53,065 nt of DNA, taken from contig JAOUMD010000004.1 in assembly GCA_029881675.1 (NCBI GenBank), positions 1-53,065 on the forward strand, given 5' to 3'. The position numbers and the translations under genes were made by a program. Origin of the DNA: Minisyncoccota bacterium. GTDB lineage: Bacteria > Patescibacteriota > Microgenomatia > UBA1400 > PJMF01. The notes under the pieces are model-generated. The model did not search any database, was not told the DNA's origin, and saw only the letters and a list, made by a program, of their open reading frames with translations. Shown piece by piece: positions 45,821 through 53,065 of this stretch (its first letter is position 1; every line of letters starts with the position of its first letter).

Positions 45821-47983
45821 TTAAAAACCTAGTCTACCTTCAAGGGTAGCTACCTTATCTGAGATGACTTTATCATCAGGGAAATAAGTTAAGATTTGTT
45901 TATATTGCTCAAGAGCTAAGTTTGGTTGGTTGTCTTTTAGGTATACCTCTGCCAAGTGATTGAGAGCAGTTCCATAATTAGCTTTCATTTCAGTTGCTCT
46001 AACAAAGTTATTAAAAGAGCTATCACTATCTCCTAAAGCTTCTTGAATTAAGGCTAAGTTAAAAACAAGTTTGGCATCAGTTGGGGCTAGTTCTAAAGCT
46101 TCTTGGGTAGTTTTTTTAGCTTGAACAAGAAGTTGCTGGTCTAATAACCCCAAGTTCATAAAGAGCCTAATTCTTGTTTTATACAAGTTAAGATGAACAG
46201 AGTTTAGCTCATTGGCTGTATTACTCATCATAATGGCAGATTGGGCTGCACTTTGTGCTTCTGGGAGTTTCTCTTGCTGAGCAAAGATTAATGCAGCTTG
46301 GCCTAATGTAGTAGAAAATTTATCATAGAAGAGGTCTTCATTGGGTCGAAGTTCAATCGCTTTTTGTAAGAATGGACCACCTTCTGAGATATAACCAGCA
46401 TCTACAAGTCTTTTACCTTTTGTAAAAATATAGTCAGCATTCCAAATATTAAAGATTTGGGATAATAGAAATATTGCTATCAAAATTACAGAGACAATCC
46501 AAGTATAGTCCCAAAACTCTAAGTTAATTTTTATGTTTTTTGTTTGAGTAGTTTCTGCTCTGGTGATGACTTCAAAGAAGGCAAAAAAGATAAACATTAA
46601 GACTGACACCATCACAGTGGAGAAGCCAAGGAAGTTAGAGATAGATAAGGCTAGAAGTCCTGAGACAAGTCCTAAGATTACTATCTTATTTGAAGCCTCT
46701 TTGTGTTTTTCATCTTTCTTAAGGAAGTAGACTAGTGCTTTATATCCAAACAGACCAAACATAGAAAGGTAGGCAGCTAGACCAAAGATTCCAGTAGTAG
46801 CAAGGAAGTTTAATAATTCATTGTGAGCTTTGTTATAAAGGAAATCCCATTCAGAAACTAAGTTGTGTCTCATTGGTCTATCTGTGTAATAACTGTAAGC
46901 AAAAGTCTCAACTCCAGAGCCAAAGAGAGGATATCTTTTCCAGACTTTAAAAGCACCTTCCCAAACAATCCACCTAATTTCACCAGAATCAGTTCCTCCA
47001 AGATCTAAGCGGTTAGCAACAGGTTGGTTAGTTGGTTGTTCAATTTGTTGATCACTTTTGGAAAAGAGTTTCTTAATGGAAGGGGTGTATGGAGTTCCAA
47101 AATAGCTAATTATTAGTAGCAGGGGAATAGCAATTATGACTATTTTTTTAAGAGGGAATAGAGTCTGTTTTCTTTTAAAATCTTTTCTATATAAAAGGAT
47201 AAGGCCAATAACATAAACAAGCAAGCCAACCCCAAGCCCTAAGAATCCAGAACGGGACTGGGTGAAAGTCACAACTGCTAATAACATTACAACTGCAATA
47301 GCAGAGATACTTGCTAGATGCTTATTTACAGATTTTTTAGCCTGGGAAAATTTGTTACTAATGAACAATGATATCCCAAGAGGAATGAGCATTACTGCGT
47401 ATGCAGCAAGCCAGTTTGGCTGACCAAAGGTGCCAAAGATTCTGTCCTGGACCTTTTGTTGCCAGCAATCAACATCAAAACTTCCAGAAATCATCATACA
47501 ACTTGGAGAATGACCAAAGTGTTCAGGGATCGCATAACTACTGACTCCAATTGCTGAAATAAATATAGTTAAAAGGAAATATTTGAGTTGTTTTTTGTCA
47601 AAGTTATTTACAAAAGAGTAGTACAGAGCAATATATGAGAATGTGGAAAGAAGTCCTCCATGGAAACGAGTGTAGTATCCAAATAGTGAAGTTCTAGGGT
47701 GGATAGAAAATATAGTGGCAAGGATTTGAGAGAGTAAGAAAAGTCCGAGTGGAATGTCTAAATAGGTTCTTTTAAATAGAACCTTTTTGTTAATTAGCAT
47801 TCTGATGATCCATGTGGCAGTGATTAGAGTAGCAAAGCCATAGACAAGAATCATCTTATTAAATTCAAATAATTCTTCGTTAACCCAAGTAAAGAAAAAA
47901 GGTACAACTAGAATCATTAAGTGAAAGAGGAAAGCAATAATTTTTTGCGAGTAATCTGTGATGATCGAGTTTTTTTTCTTCAT
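45821..47983 (-). CDS. O-antigen-ligase-like (Wzy_C) membrane protein with C-terminal TPR
   Basis: A 720-aa inner-membrane protein with about 12 transmembrane segments (residues 15 to about 495). The signature block FGSGVETFAYSYY...HNELLNFLATTGIFGLAAYL (about 353-405) is the Wzy_C core, where the external loop joins or polymerises lipid-linked glycans. Residues from about 525 form helices like TPR repeats (FVRATEMKANYGTALNHLAEVYLKDNQPNLALEQYKQIL), possibly facing the outside. The substrate is unknown. The ATG at 47983 is preferred; TATACT on the minus strand (48000-47995) lies 11 nt upstream, and a longer frame to 48016 would begin before it. Confidence 0.82.
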   Translation of the reverse strand: MKKKNSIITDYSQKIIAFLFHLMILVVPFFFTWVNEELFEFNKMILVYGFATLITATWIIRMLINKKVLFKRTYLDIPLGLFLLSQILATIFSIHPRTSLFGYYTRFHGGLLSTFSYIALYYSFVNNFDKKQLKYFLLTIFISAIGVSSYAIPEHFGHSPSCMMISGSFDVDCWQQKVQDRIFGTFGQPNWLAAYAVMLIPLGISLFISNKFSQAKKSVNKHLASISAIAVVMLLAVVTFTQSRSGFLGLGVGLLVYVIGLILLYRKDFKRKQTLFPLKKIVIIAIPLLLIISYFGTPYTPSIKKLFSKSDQQIEQPTNQPVANRLDLGGTDSGEIRWIVWEGAFKVWKRYPLFGSGVETFAYSYYTDRPMRHNLVSEWDFLYNKAHNELLNFLATTGIFGLAAYLSMFGLFGYKALVYFLKKDEKHKEASNKIVILGLVSGLLALSISNFLGFSTVMVSVLMFIFFAFFEVITRAETTQTKNIKINLEFWDYTWIVSVILIAIFLLSQIFNIWNADYIFTKGKRLVDAGYISEGGPFLQKAIELRPNEDLFYDKFSTTLGQAALIFAQQEKLPEAQSAAQSAIMMSNTANELNSVHLNLYKTRIRLFMNLGLLDQQLLVQAKKTTQEALELAPTDAKLVFNLALIQEALGDSDSSFNNFVRATEMKANYGTALNHLAEVYLKDNQPNLALEQYKQILTYFPDDKVISDKVATLEGRLGF

Positions 47984-48063
47984 GAATGTTGTTAAGTATA
48001 TCGTAAAAAAAAACATTGTTGTATACTGAGTGAAGATATAATTAAGATATTATTATTTATCCT

Positions 48064-48813
48064 ATGCAAGATAATAACCTGCCCCAAAATAACTCAAGTA
48101 GCCCTTCATATGTTGATGACTATCAACCTCCACAACCTGCGGCACCTCCTAGCGATGACTATCAGCCATTTAGTGTTCCGGCAGCCCCAAATGTAACTCA
48201 AGATGACGGATTAGCAAGGGATGAGCCTGTCATACCAGTAAACGAAACAGGATCTTCTGATGTGGATGCAGATTTACCTCCGGTTCCAGAATCACCAGAA
48301 GTTAATAATGAAAGCAGTGAAGTAGATAATGAAGATATACAATCAGAGGATAGTCCTGTCGTTGATAATTCGCCACTCCCTAACAATCAAACATTAGAAA
48401 CTCAAAACATCTTTGATCTTCTTGGTGTAAGTGATGGTAAAGATGATGAAAAGGAAGCTTTCTTAGATGAATTACAGGAAGTTATCTGGGAAGACTTTAT
48501 TGAGAATGACACTCCTTTGCTTCTAAACGAAGAACAACAAAATAAGTTGAAAGAAATTGAATCAAAAGGTAATACTCCTGAAGTTCAAGAAGAAATGCTT
48601 GTATATCTCGAAGAGATATTACCTGATTTAGAAGACATGATGATGGATAAGGCTTTAGAACTTAAAGAAGACATGGTTCTTGAAAGAATTAGTGGAATGA
48701 AAGAATTCTATAATGATAATCAAGAAGCATTGGGTAAAATTGGCCAAGCAGAGGAACTTATCTCTCAAAATAAATGGGCTGATGCAGGAAATTTACTTAA
48801 CGAGATTAAGTAA
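48064..48813 (+). CDS. Hypothetical acidic protein with Pro-rich N-terminus
   Basis: A 249-aa soluble protein. Residues 1-110 are disordered, rich in Pro, Asn, Asp and Ser (PPQPAAPPSDDYQPF). Residues about 115-249 are helical and acidic (FLDELQEVIWEDFIENDTP, EEMLVYLEEILPDLEDMMMDKALELKEDM, QAEELISQNKWADAGNLLNEI). Similar two-part proteins occur in other Candidate Phyla bacteria, but I cannot name a family. TATTAT (48051-48056) lies 7 nt before the ATG, so it is leaderless. It directly precedes the cell-shape cluster and could be a partner of it. Confidence 0.65.
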   Translation: MQDNNLPQNNSSSPSYVDDYQPPQPAAPPSDDYQPFSVPAAPNVTQDDGLARDEPVIPVNETGSSDVDADLPPVPESPEVNNESSEVDNEDIQSEDSPVVDNSPLPNNQTLETQNIFDLLGVSDGKDDEKEAFLDELQEVIWEDFIENDTPLLLNEEQQNKLKEIESKGNTPEVQEEMLVYLEEILPDLEDMMMDKALELKEDMVLERISGMKEFYNDNQEALGKIGQAEELISQNKWADAGNLLNEIK

Positions 48814-48854
48814 CCTTGTTTTCCATTCTATATTAGTGTGATATTCTCATTACT

Positions 48855-49775
48855 GTGAAGAGAGTCAGTAATTTAATTTCTAGTTTTTCAGATAAGTTTA
48901 TAAAAAAACAAGGTGATTTATTATTGGATTTTGGTAGTGGTAACGCACGTTTCTATTTAGACGGTAAGCTAATTAAAACTGAATCTTCTAGTTTTTCTAA
49001 TGTTCATAACAACGATTTTGAAAAAATGCGCCTAGTAGAAAGAGGGACAATCTCAAGTTTTGAGTATGCTTCTAGTTTTTTGAATCAAAATCTAACTTCA
49101 TTGATAAATAGAAAAAAACTTTGGCCTAGGTTTACTGGCTTTTATCTTGCTCCAAGTGATTCAACCCAAGTAGAGCAAATCATTATAAAAAAGGTTTTAG
49201 ACTCTCTAAAATATGGAAATTGGCAGATAGTTACAAAAAAGAATGTTGTAAATACTTCTTATGGAGGAGTAATTGATATCGGATTTGATTTGACTGAAGT
49301 TATTTTGGGTGTTGGTACCGGTAATATAGTTGCAAAGACTATTAAATCTGGATCAAGATCATTTACAAAGATTATCAGAAAAGTAGTTAGAGATAAATAT
49401 CAACTTGATGTTAGTTGGGCTGGAGCAGATAAAATTAAAAAGGAACTAGTGGGAGATGATTTTTTACTTTCCACTCAACCAATTAAACAGAAAATAACTG
49501 TCAGAGGTAAAGATGTTTATACATTTGTTCCAAAGACAATTGTGATTGAGGCAAGTGTCTTACAAAATCCGTTATTAGAAAAGGTCGAAGAACTATTTGA
49601 TGAAATAAAACTATTTTTTTCTAAAATCTCAACCAATACTTTGATGAACAGTATCGAGAAAGGCATTGACTTATGGGGTGATGGATCAAAGATGGCAAGT
49701 CTTGATAACTTCTTTTCTCAAAAACTTCAAACAACGGTAAAAAAGGGACAAGCTTCATATGAGGTACATCAATAA
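48855..49775 (+). CDS. Degenerate MreB homologue at the head of the mreC-mreD-PBP2 cluster
   Basis: A 306-aa protein that keeps the MreB order but not its catalytic residues. LLLDFGSGNARFYLDGK (about 22-38) replaces the phosphate-1 motif GIDLGTANT, DIGFDLTEV (141-149) replaces DIGGGTTEV, SRSFTKIIRKVVRDKYQLDV matches the helix after it, and GIDLWGDGSKMASLDNFF (about 268-285) replaces the adenosine motif LTGGGALLRGLD. It probably no longer hydrolyses ATP and may act as a scaffold. The start is GTG at 48855, 7 nt after TATTCT (TGATATTCT extended -10), so it is leaderless. It overlaps mreC by 17 bp, which fixes it in the canonical mreB position. Confidence 0.72.
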   Translation: MKRVSNLISSFSDKFIKKQGDLLLDFGSGNARFYLDGKLIKTESSSFSNVHNNDFEKMRLVERGTISSFEYASSFLNQNLTSLINRKKLWPRFTGFYLAPSDSTQVEQIIIKKVLDSLKYGNWQIVTKKNVVNTSYGGVIDIGFDLTEVILGVGTGNIVAKTIKSGSRSFTKIIRKVVRDKYQLDVSWAGADKIKKELVGDDFLLSTQPIKQKITVRGKDVYTFVPKTIVIEASVLQNPLLEKVEELFDEIKLFFSKISTNTLMNSIEKGIDLWGDGSKMASLDNFFSQKLQTTVKKGQASYEVHQ

Positions 49776-50532
49776 TAAGATAAATTATTTTCCTTTTAGT
49801 ATTTTAATAATTGTAGTGCTAATTGTCTTTGAAGTATTTGGTTTGGCTGGAGTTATTACTAGTTTTTTTAGTTCTTTGACAAAGCCTCTTCAAGTTATTT
49901 CAAATAATCTAGTTGATAAGATCGAAGCACCATTTATCTTGATTAAAAAATCCATAAATTCTGCAAAAAAAGTACAAATGATGGAGTACCGTTATAGTGA
50001 AGTTTTAGCACAACTAAGTGATATTGATGAGCTCAGAGATGAGAATAGAGAATTAAGAAAGTTACTTGAAAATTCTGATAGACAAGCAAGAACTGTTATA
50101 ATTTCTGCCCCAGTTGTTTCTCATGTCGGACCAAGTATTGGAGCAGGTTCTAATGAAGGGGTAGAGGTCGGTGATTTGATTTTTGTAGCTCAAACTTTAG
50201 TTGGTAGAGTGAGTGAAGTGAATGATTCATATTCCAGAGTTAATTTAGCATATCAAAAAGATTTTGAACCATTGGTCGTTCTTACAAAAGAAGGTTATAA
50301 GGGAATAGTCAAAGGTGATGGGAAAAGAGTGATTCTAACAGAAGTGTTACCGGAAGAGATGCCAGCTTTAGAAAGTAGAATTGTTACAGTAGGTCAAGTG
50401 GGAGTAGATCAAGGATTATTTGTTGGGCAGGTTGGTAAGACTTTATCATTGAGTTCAGACCCTATCCAAACTTTTCTTGTTACTCAGTATGTTGATTTTT
50501 ATCAAGCCAATGTAGTGGAGATATATAAGTGA
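49759..50532 (+). CDS. mreC: Rod shape-determining protein MreC
   Basis: A 257-aa membrane protein linking the cytoskeleton with wall synthesis. One N-terminal transmembrane helix (about 10-33) is followed by a coiled coil (about 70-105: LAQLSDIDELRDENRELRKLLEN), then the MreC beta-domain with APVVSHVG, NEGVEVGDLIFVAQTLVGRVSEV and the C-terminal VTQYVDFYQANVVEIY. The coil ends in the usual LRDENRELRKLL motif. It begins inside the preceding actin-like gene (17-bp overlap) and overlaps mreD by 4 bp, so the operon is tightly coupled. Confidence 0.92.
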   Translation: MRYINNKINYFPFSILIIVVLIVFEVFGLAGVITSFFSSLTKPLQVISNNLVDKIEAPFILIKKSINSAKKVQMMEYRYSEVLAQLSDIDELRDENRELRKLLENSDRQARTVIISAPVVSHVGPSIGAGSNEGVEVGDLIFVAQTLVGRVSEVNDSYSRVNLAYQKDFEPLVVLTKEGYKGIVKGDGKRVILTEVLPEEMPALESRIVTVGQVGVDQGLFVGQVGKTLSLSSDPIQTFLVTQYVDFYQANVVEIYK

Positions 50533-50948
50533 GAGATTTAATCATAAAAACTATCATAATATTCATGATTGCAGTATTTGAAAGTACTGTAGGTTTGCCA
50601 GTATTAACCTTTATTTTATTTTTAGTTTGGATGGTAAAAAAACCACAAATATTTTTAATTTGGTTGACAACTATTTCATTAATAATTAGTGTTTTGTGGG
50701 GAATGGCATGGTGGTTAGCTTGTTTATTTTTAATTTTTCTTAGAGTGGTGTACCAATACTTTGGTAAGTCTGTGTCAAATAAATTCCTTAAATTATTACT
50801 GGTGGTATTCCCAGTAGGATTACTTTTTGCTTTATTTTTGGGAATTGATTTTTACTGGAGAATTGTTTTATACGCAGTGCTTAGTTTTTTAGTATTATTT
50901 GTTTTACAAAAGTTCTTGTTGGTCAGTTATGAAAATAAATATTTATGA
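50529..50948 (+). CDS. mreD: MreD-like membrane protein
   Basis: A 139-aa protein with about five transmembrane segments. It has low similarity to any specific MreD, but its position between mreC and the PBP2 gene, its size and its all-helical membrane topology match MreD, a partner of MreC. No catalytic motif is expected. It overlaps mreC and the PBP gene by 4 bp each. The symbol rests mainly on gene order. Confidence 0.7.
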   Translation: MRDLIIKTIIIFMIAVFESTVGLPVLTFILFLVWMVKKPQIFLIWLTTISLIISVLWGMAWWLACLFLIFLRVVYQYFGKSVSNKFLKLLLVVFPVGLLFALFLGIDFYWRIVLYAVLSFLVLFVLQKFLLVSYENKYL

Positions 50949-52660
50949 AGGTAAATTTTAGATTTATTTTATTTTTATCTTTTATCATAAGTTTCTTTTT
51001 TTTAATTATTTTAAGGTTGGCTGATATTCAAGTATTTCAGGGAGAATTTTATAAAGGATTAGCAGAAGATAATCGATTTTATTCTTTGCCTATTAAATCT
51101 CAAAGAGGTGTGGTTTTTGATCGGTATGGCGAACCACTAGTCAGTAATATTGTTCAGTATGGATTAATTAATGATCCTAAGTCTTTATATTCTGATTTAA
51201 GAATTATTGACCGAGAAGAAGCCCTCTTTCAGCTTGCTACAAATAGTGCTTTGGTTGTAAAAGATAATAGCAGATATTATTCATACCCATCTCTTTCACA
51301 TTTGTTGGGATATGTCGGAGAAGTTACTGCAGAAGAAATGAGAGATAGAAGTGATTTAAAACCTCATGATAAGTTAGGAAAACTTGGAATTGAGAAGTTT
51401 TTTGATCAAGACCTTAGGGGTGTTGATGGTAAAGAAGTTTTTGAAATCAGTGCCAACTCTAAAAAACAAAGAAGTATTAATATAAGTGAATCTACACCAG
51501 GAAAAGATATTAAGACAACTATTGATCCTGAGTTAAATAAATTTTCATATGAGGCTCTTGGAGAACAAAAGGGAATTGTTATTATTTCAAATCCAGTAAA
51601 TGGTGAGATATTATCTTTAGTGACAAAACCAAGTTTTGATGCAAACTTATTTTCTAAAATTCTAACTGATGAAAAAAAAGATAGAGATAGAAAAGAATTG
51701 GTCGCAGAGTTGTTTGAGGACGAAGACCAACCATTTTTTAATCGGGCTATTGCAGGAGCATATCCGCCAGGAAGTGTATTTAAGTTAGTTACTGCTCTAG
51801 CAGGATTGGAGGAGGGGGAGATTGATCAAAACACGACAGTTTTAGATGAAGGATCGATAAAAGTTGGTGAAGCAGAGTTTCGGTCTTGGTTCTATTGGAA
51901 TTATGGTAAAACAGAAGGATTGGTTGATTTAAAGAAAGCTATTTCAAGAAGTAATGATATTTATTTTTACAAAGTAGCAGAATGGATTGGTGTAGATAAT
52001 CTGGCAAAGATGGCAAAGATATTTGGGTTTGGAGAGTATACACAGTTAGAAATTGGACCAGAAGCAAAGGGATTAGTTCCAACCCCAGAATGGAAAGAAC
52101 AGGTTATAGGAGAAAAGTGGTATCTTGGTAATACCTACCATATGGGGATTGGTCAGGGAGATGTTTTGGCCTCACCTCTACAAGTAAATGGTTTGATTGC
52201 TTCAATTGCCAATGAAGGAGTTTGGTGTCAGCCAAGGTTGGTTGAAGATACCCAAGTAAATTGTAGAGGATTAGGAATTAAATCAGAGAATTTAAATTTA
52301 GTTTTATCTGGAATGATTGATGCCTGTTCTAGCGGGGGAACTGCCTTTCCATTTTTTGAAAGAAATAGTGCTATCGTTAGTGAAAATCAAAGCAATGGCT
52401 CTACTGATTTAATCAATAAAGGAGCAGTAGCATGTAAGACAGGGACTGCAGAATTTGGCGCAGCTAATGAGAAAGGCTTTCGACCTACCCATGGATGGTT
52501 GGTAGCATACCTAAAACCAAAATTTAATAAAGAAAATTTCCCAAGTAAAATCGTAATTACTGTTTTAGTTGAGAGTGATGAAGTAGATAGTTCAAAAGAA
52601 GGATCTTACGATGCTGCTCCAGTTGCTAAAGAAATTATTGATTATATTGAAAGTAGATAG
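50945..52660 (+). CDS. mrdA: Penicillin-binding protein 2 (peptidoglycan transpeptidase)
   Basis: A 571-aa class B penicillin-binding protein that crosslinks wall peptides during elongation. An N-terminal transmembrane helix (about 7-24) precedes the PBP dimerisation domain (RGVVFDRYGEPLVSN near residue 55). The transpeptidase domain carries the active-site PPGSVFKLV (SxxK, about 275-283), SRSND (SxN, about 336-340) and CKTGTAEF (KTG, about 498-505). GQGDVLASPLQ is also typical. Together with MreC/MreD it forms the elongasome. RodA is not present in the window. It overlaps mreD by 4 bp. Confidence 0.93.
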   Translation: MKVNFRFILFLSFIISFFFLIILRLADIQVFQGEFYKGLAEDNRFYSLPIKSQRGVVFDRYGEPLVSNIVQYGLINDPKSLYSDLRIIDREEALFQLATNSALVVKDNSRYYSYPSLSHLLGYVGEVTAEEMRDRSDLKPHDKLGKLGIEKFFDQDLRGVDGKEVFEISANSKKQRSINISESTPGKDIKTTIDPELNKFSYEALGEQKGIVIISNPVNGEILSLVTKPSFDANLFSKILTDEKKDRDRKELVAELFEDEDQPFFNRAIAGAYPPGSVFKLVTALAGLEEGEIDQNTTVLDEGSIKVGEAEFRSWFYWNYGKTEGLVDLKKAISRSNDIYFYKVAEWIGVDNLAKMAKIFGFGEYTQLEIGPEAKGLVPTPEWKEQVIGEKWYLGNTYHMGIGQGDVLASPLQVNGLIASIANEGVWCQPRLVEDTQVNCRGLGIKSENLNLVLSGMIDACSSGGTAFPFFERNSAIVSENQSNGSTDLINKGAVACKTGTAEFGAANEKGFRPTHGWLVAYLKPKFNKENFPSKIVITVLVESDEVDSSKEGSYDAAPVAKEIIDYIESR

Positions 52661-52687
52661 AGCAATAATTAAAGATACAATATTGTT

Positions 52688-53065
52688 ATGAAAGATAAAG
52701 GAAAAAATAAGAATAAAATTTCTTTGATTGTCACCATTTTTAATGAATCTCAAAACATTGAGGTTCTTCTTAGTAGCATGATGATGCAATCAAGAAAACC
52801 TAATGAGGTGGTGATAGTAGACGGAGGTTCAAAAGATAATACTATTGAACTAATTAGAGAATATTTACAAATAGGTAATCTAAGTAAGATAAAAGAGATT
52901 AAGTATGGCTTTGAAATTAATAATTTAGGAATAGATTTTAAAATACTAAAGAAAAAAGGTAATAGGAGTGTGGGTAGGAATTTTGCGATTAAGAATGCAT
53001 CTCATGATTTGATAGCTATTACTGATGCAGGATGCATATTGGATAGTCGTTGGCTAAGTGAATTA
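52688..53065 (+). CDS. Family 2 glycosyltransferase (truncated by the window edge)
   Basis: The first 126 codons of a GT2 (GT-A fold) enzyme. After a basic start, ISLIVTIFNESQNIEVLLSS is the nucleotide-sugar start, EVVIVDGGSKDNT carries the first acidic motif, GRNFAIKNASHD the conserved helix, and ITDAGC the metal-binding DxD position (read as DAG). The acceptor and sugar are unknown. TACAAT (52676-52681) lies 6 nt before the ATG, so it is leaderless. The C-terminus lies beyond the window. Confidence 0.85.
   Translation, partial: MKDKGKNKNKISLIVTIFNESQNIEVLLSSMMMQSRKPNEVVIVDGGSKDNTIELIREYLQIGNLSKIKEIKYGFEINNLGIDFKILKKKGNRSVGRNFAIKNASHDLIAITDAGCILDSRWLSEL

Overview
The window looks like a chromosomal piece of an uncultured, small-genome bacterium of the Candidate Phyla Radiation (Patescibacteria), most probably in or near Microgenomates. 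The evidence is AT-rich sequence, tightly packed short operons, many proteins with no recognisable family, PEGA, dockerin and Cys-rich surface proteins, a MurD-MurL pair, and mostly leaderless first genes. TGA is used as an ordinary stop (for example 10208-10210), so this is the standard bacterial code rather than the UGA=Gly code of Gracilibacteria/Absconditabacteria. The phylum assignment is inference.

Layout. 1-7.6 kb: a small unknown gene, tRNA-Arg, a PEGA envelope protein, an MreB-like actin, an EEP-family phosphodiesterase/nuclease, the overlapping murL-murD pair, and a WecG/TagA glycosyltransferase. 7.6-12.4 kb: an excisionase-like HTH protein, rplJ-rplL with an L10-type leader, a UMP-kinase-like gene, an FAD/NAD reductase and unknown genes. 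12.57-15.3 kb: tRNA-Ser, then two successive attenuator-like leaders and thrS; the second leader encodes a peptide with six consecutive Thr codons. 15.3-19.2 kb: two STAS-like proteins, rplK-rplA with a structured leader, a single-pass membrane protein, and secE-nusG. 19.2-24.5 kb: three large surface proteins, one with a cohesin-like domain and two with C-terminal type I dockerins. 24.6-25.6 kb: an unidentified structured RNA, tRNA-Thr(GGT), tRNA-Thr(TGT), tRNA-Tyr and rpmG. 25.6-41.1 kb: a Nudix-like protein, a GT-B enzyme, a Na/Pi cotransporter, tRNA-Trp, GrpB, YaaA, lipoproteins, a GT-C protein, an MBL hydrolase/HAD divergent pair, a site-2 protease, rpmB and def-fmt. 41.2-53 kb: two large translationally coupled unknown proteins, an O-antigen-ligase/TPR protein, and a cell-shape cluster (degenerate MreB homologue, mreC, mreD-like, PBP2), ending in a truncated GT2 glycosyltransferase.

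Expression signals follow a pattern. Most first genes have a -10 hexamer (TATAAT, TATACT and relatives) only 6-9 nt before the start codon and no Shine-Dalgarno, so their mRNAs should be leaderless. Many tRNA, ribosomal and regulated genes have an extended -10 (TGnTATAAT or a close variant) with no clear -35. Genes inside operons, and a few genes with real 5' UTRs, have Shine-Dalgarno sequences.

The most exciting item is the thrS leader (13131-13260). It combines an extended -10 promoter, a leaderless 18-codon ORF with six Thr codons in a row, and two mutually exclusive 8-bp hairpins sharing one strand. The second hairpin is an intrinsic terminator with a GAAA loop. This is a ribosome-mediated Thr attenuator placed on threonyl-tRNA synthetase. 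A second leader-ORF/antiterminator/terminator arrangement (12761-12910) lies just upstream and precedes a 56-aa ORF. Other highlights are two divergent actin homologues, the L-Glu/epimerase route to D-Glu in peptidoglycan (MurD2-MurL), a shared palindromic -10 between two leaderless divergent genes, and a possible cohesin-dockerin surface system.
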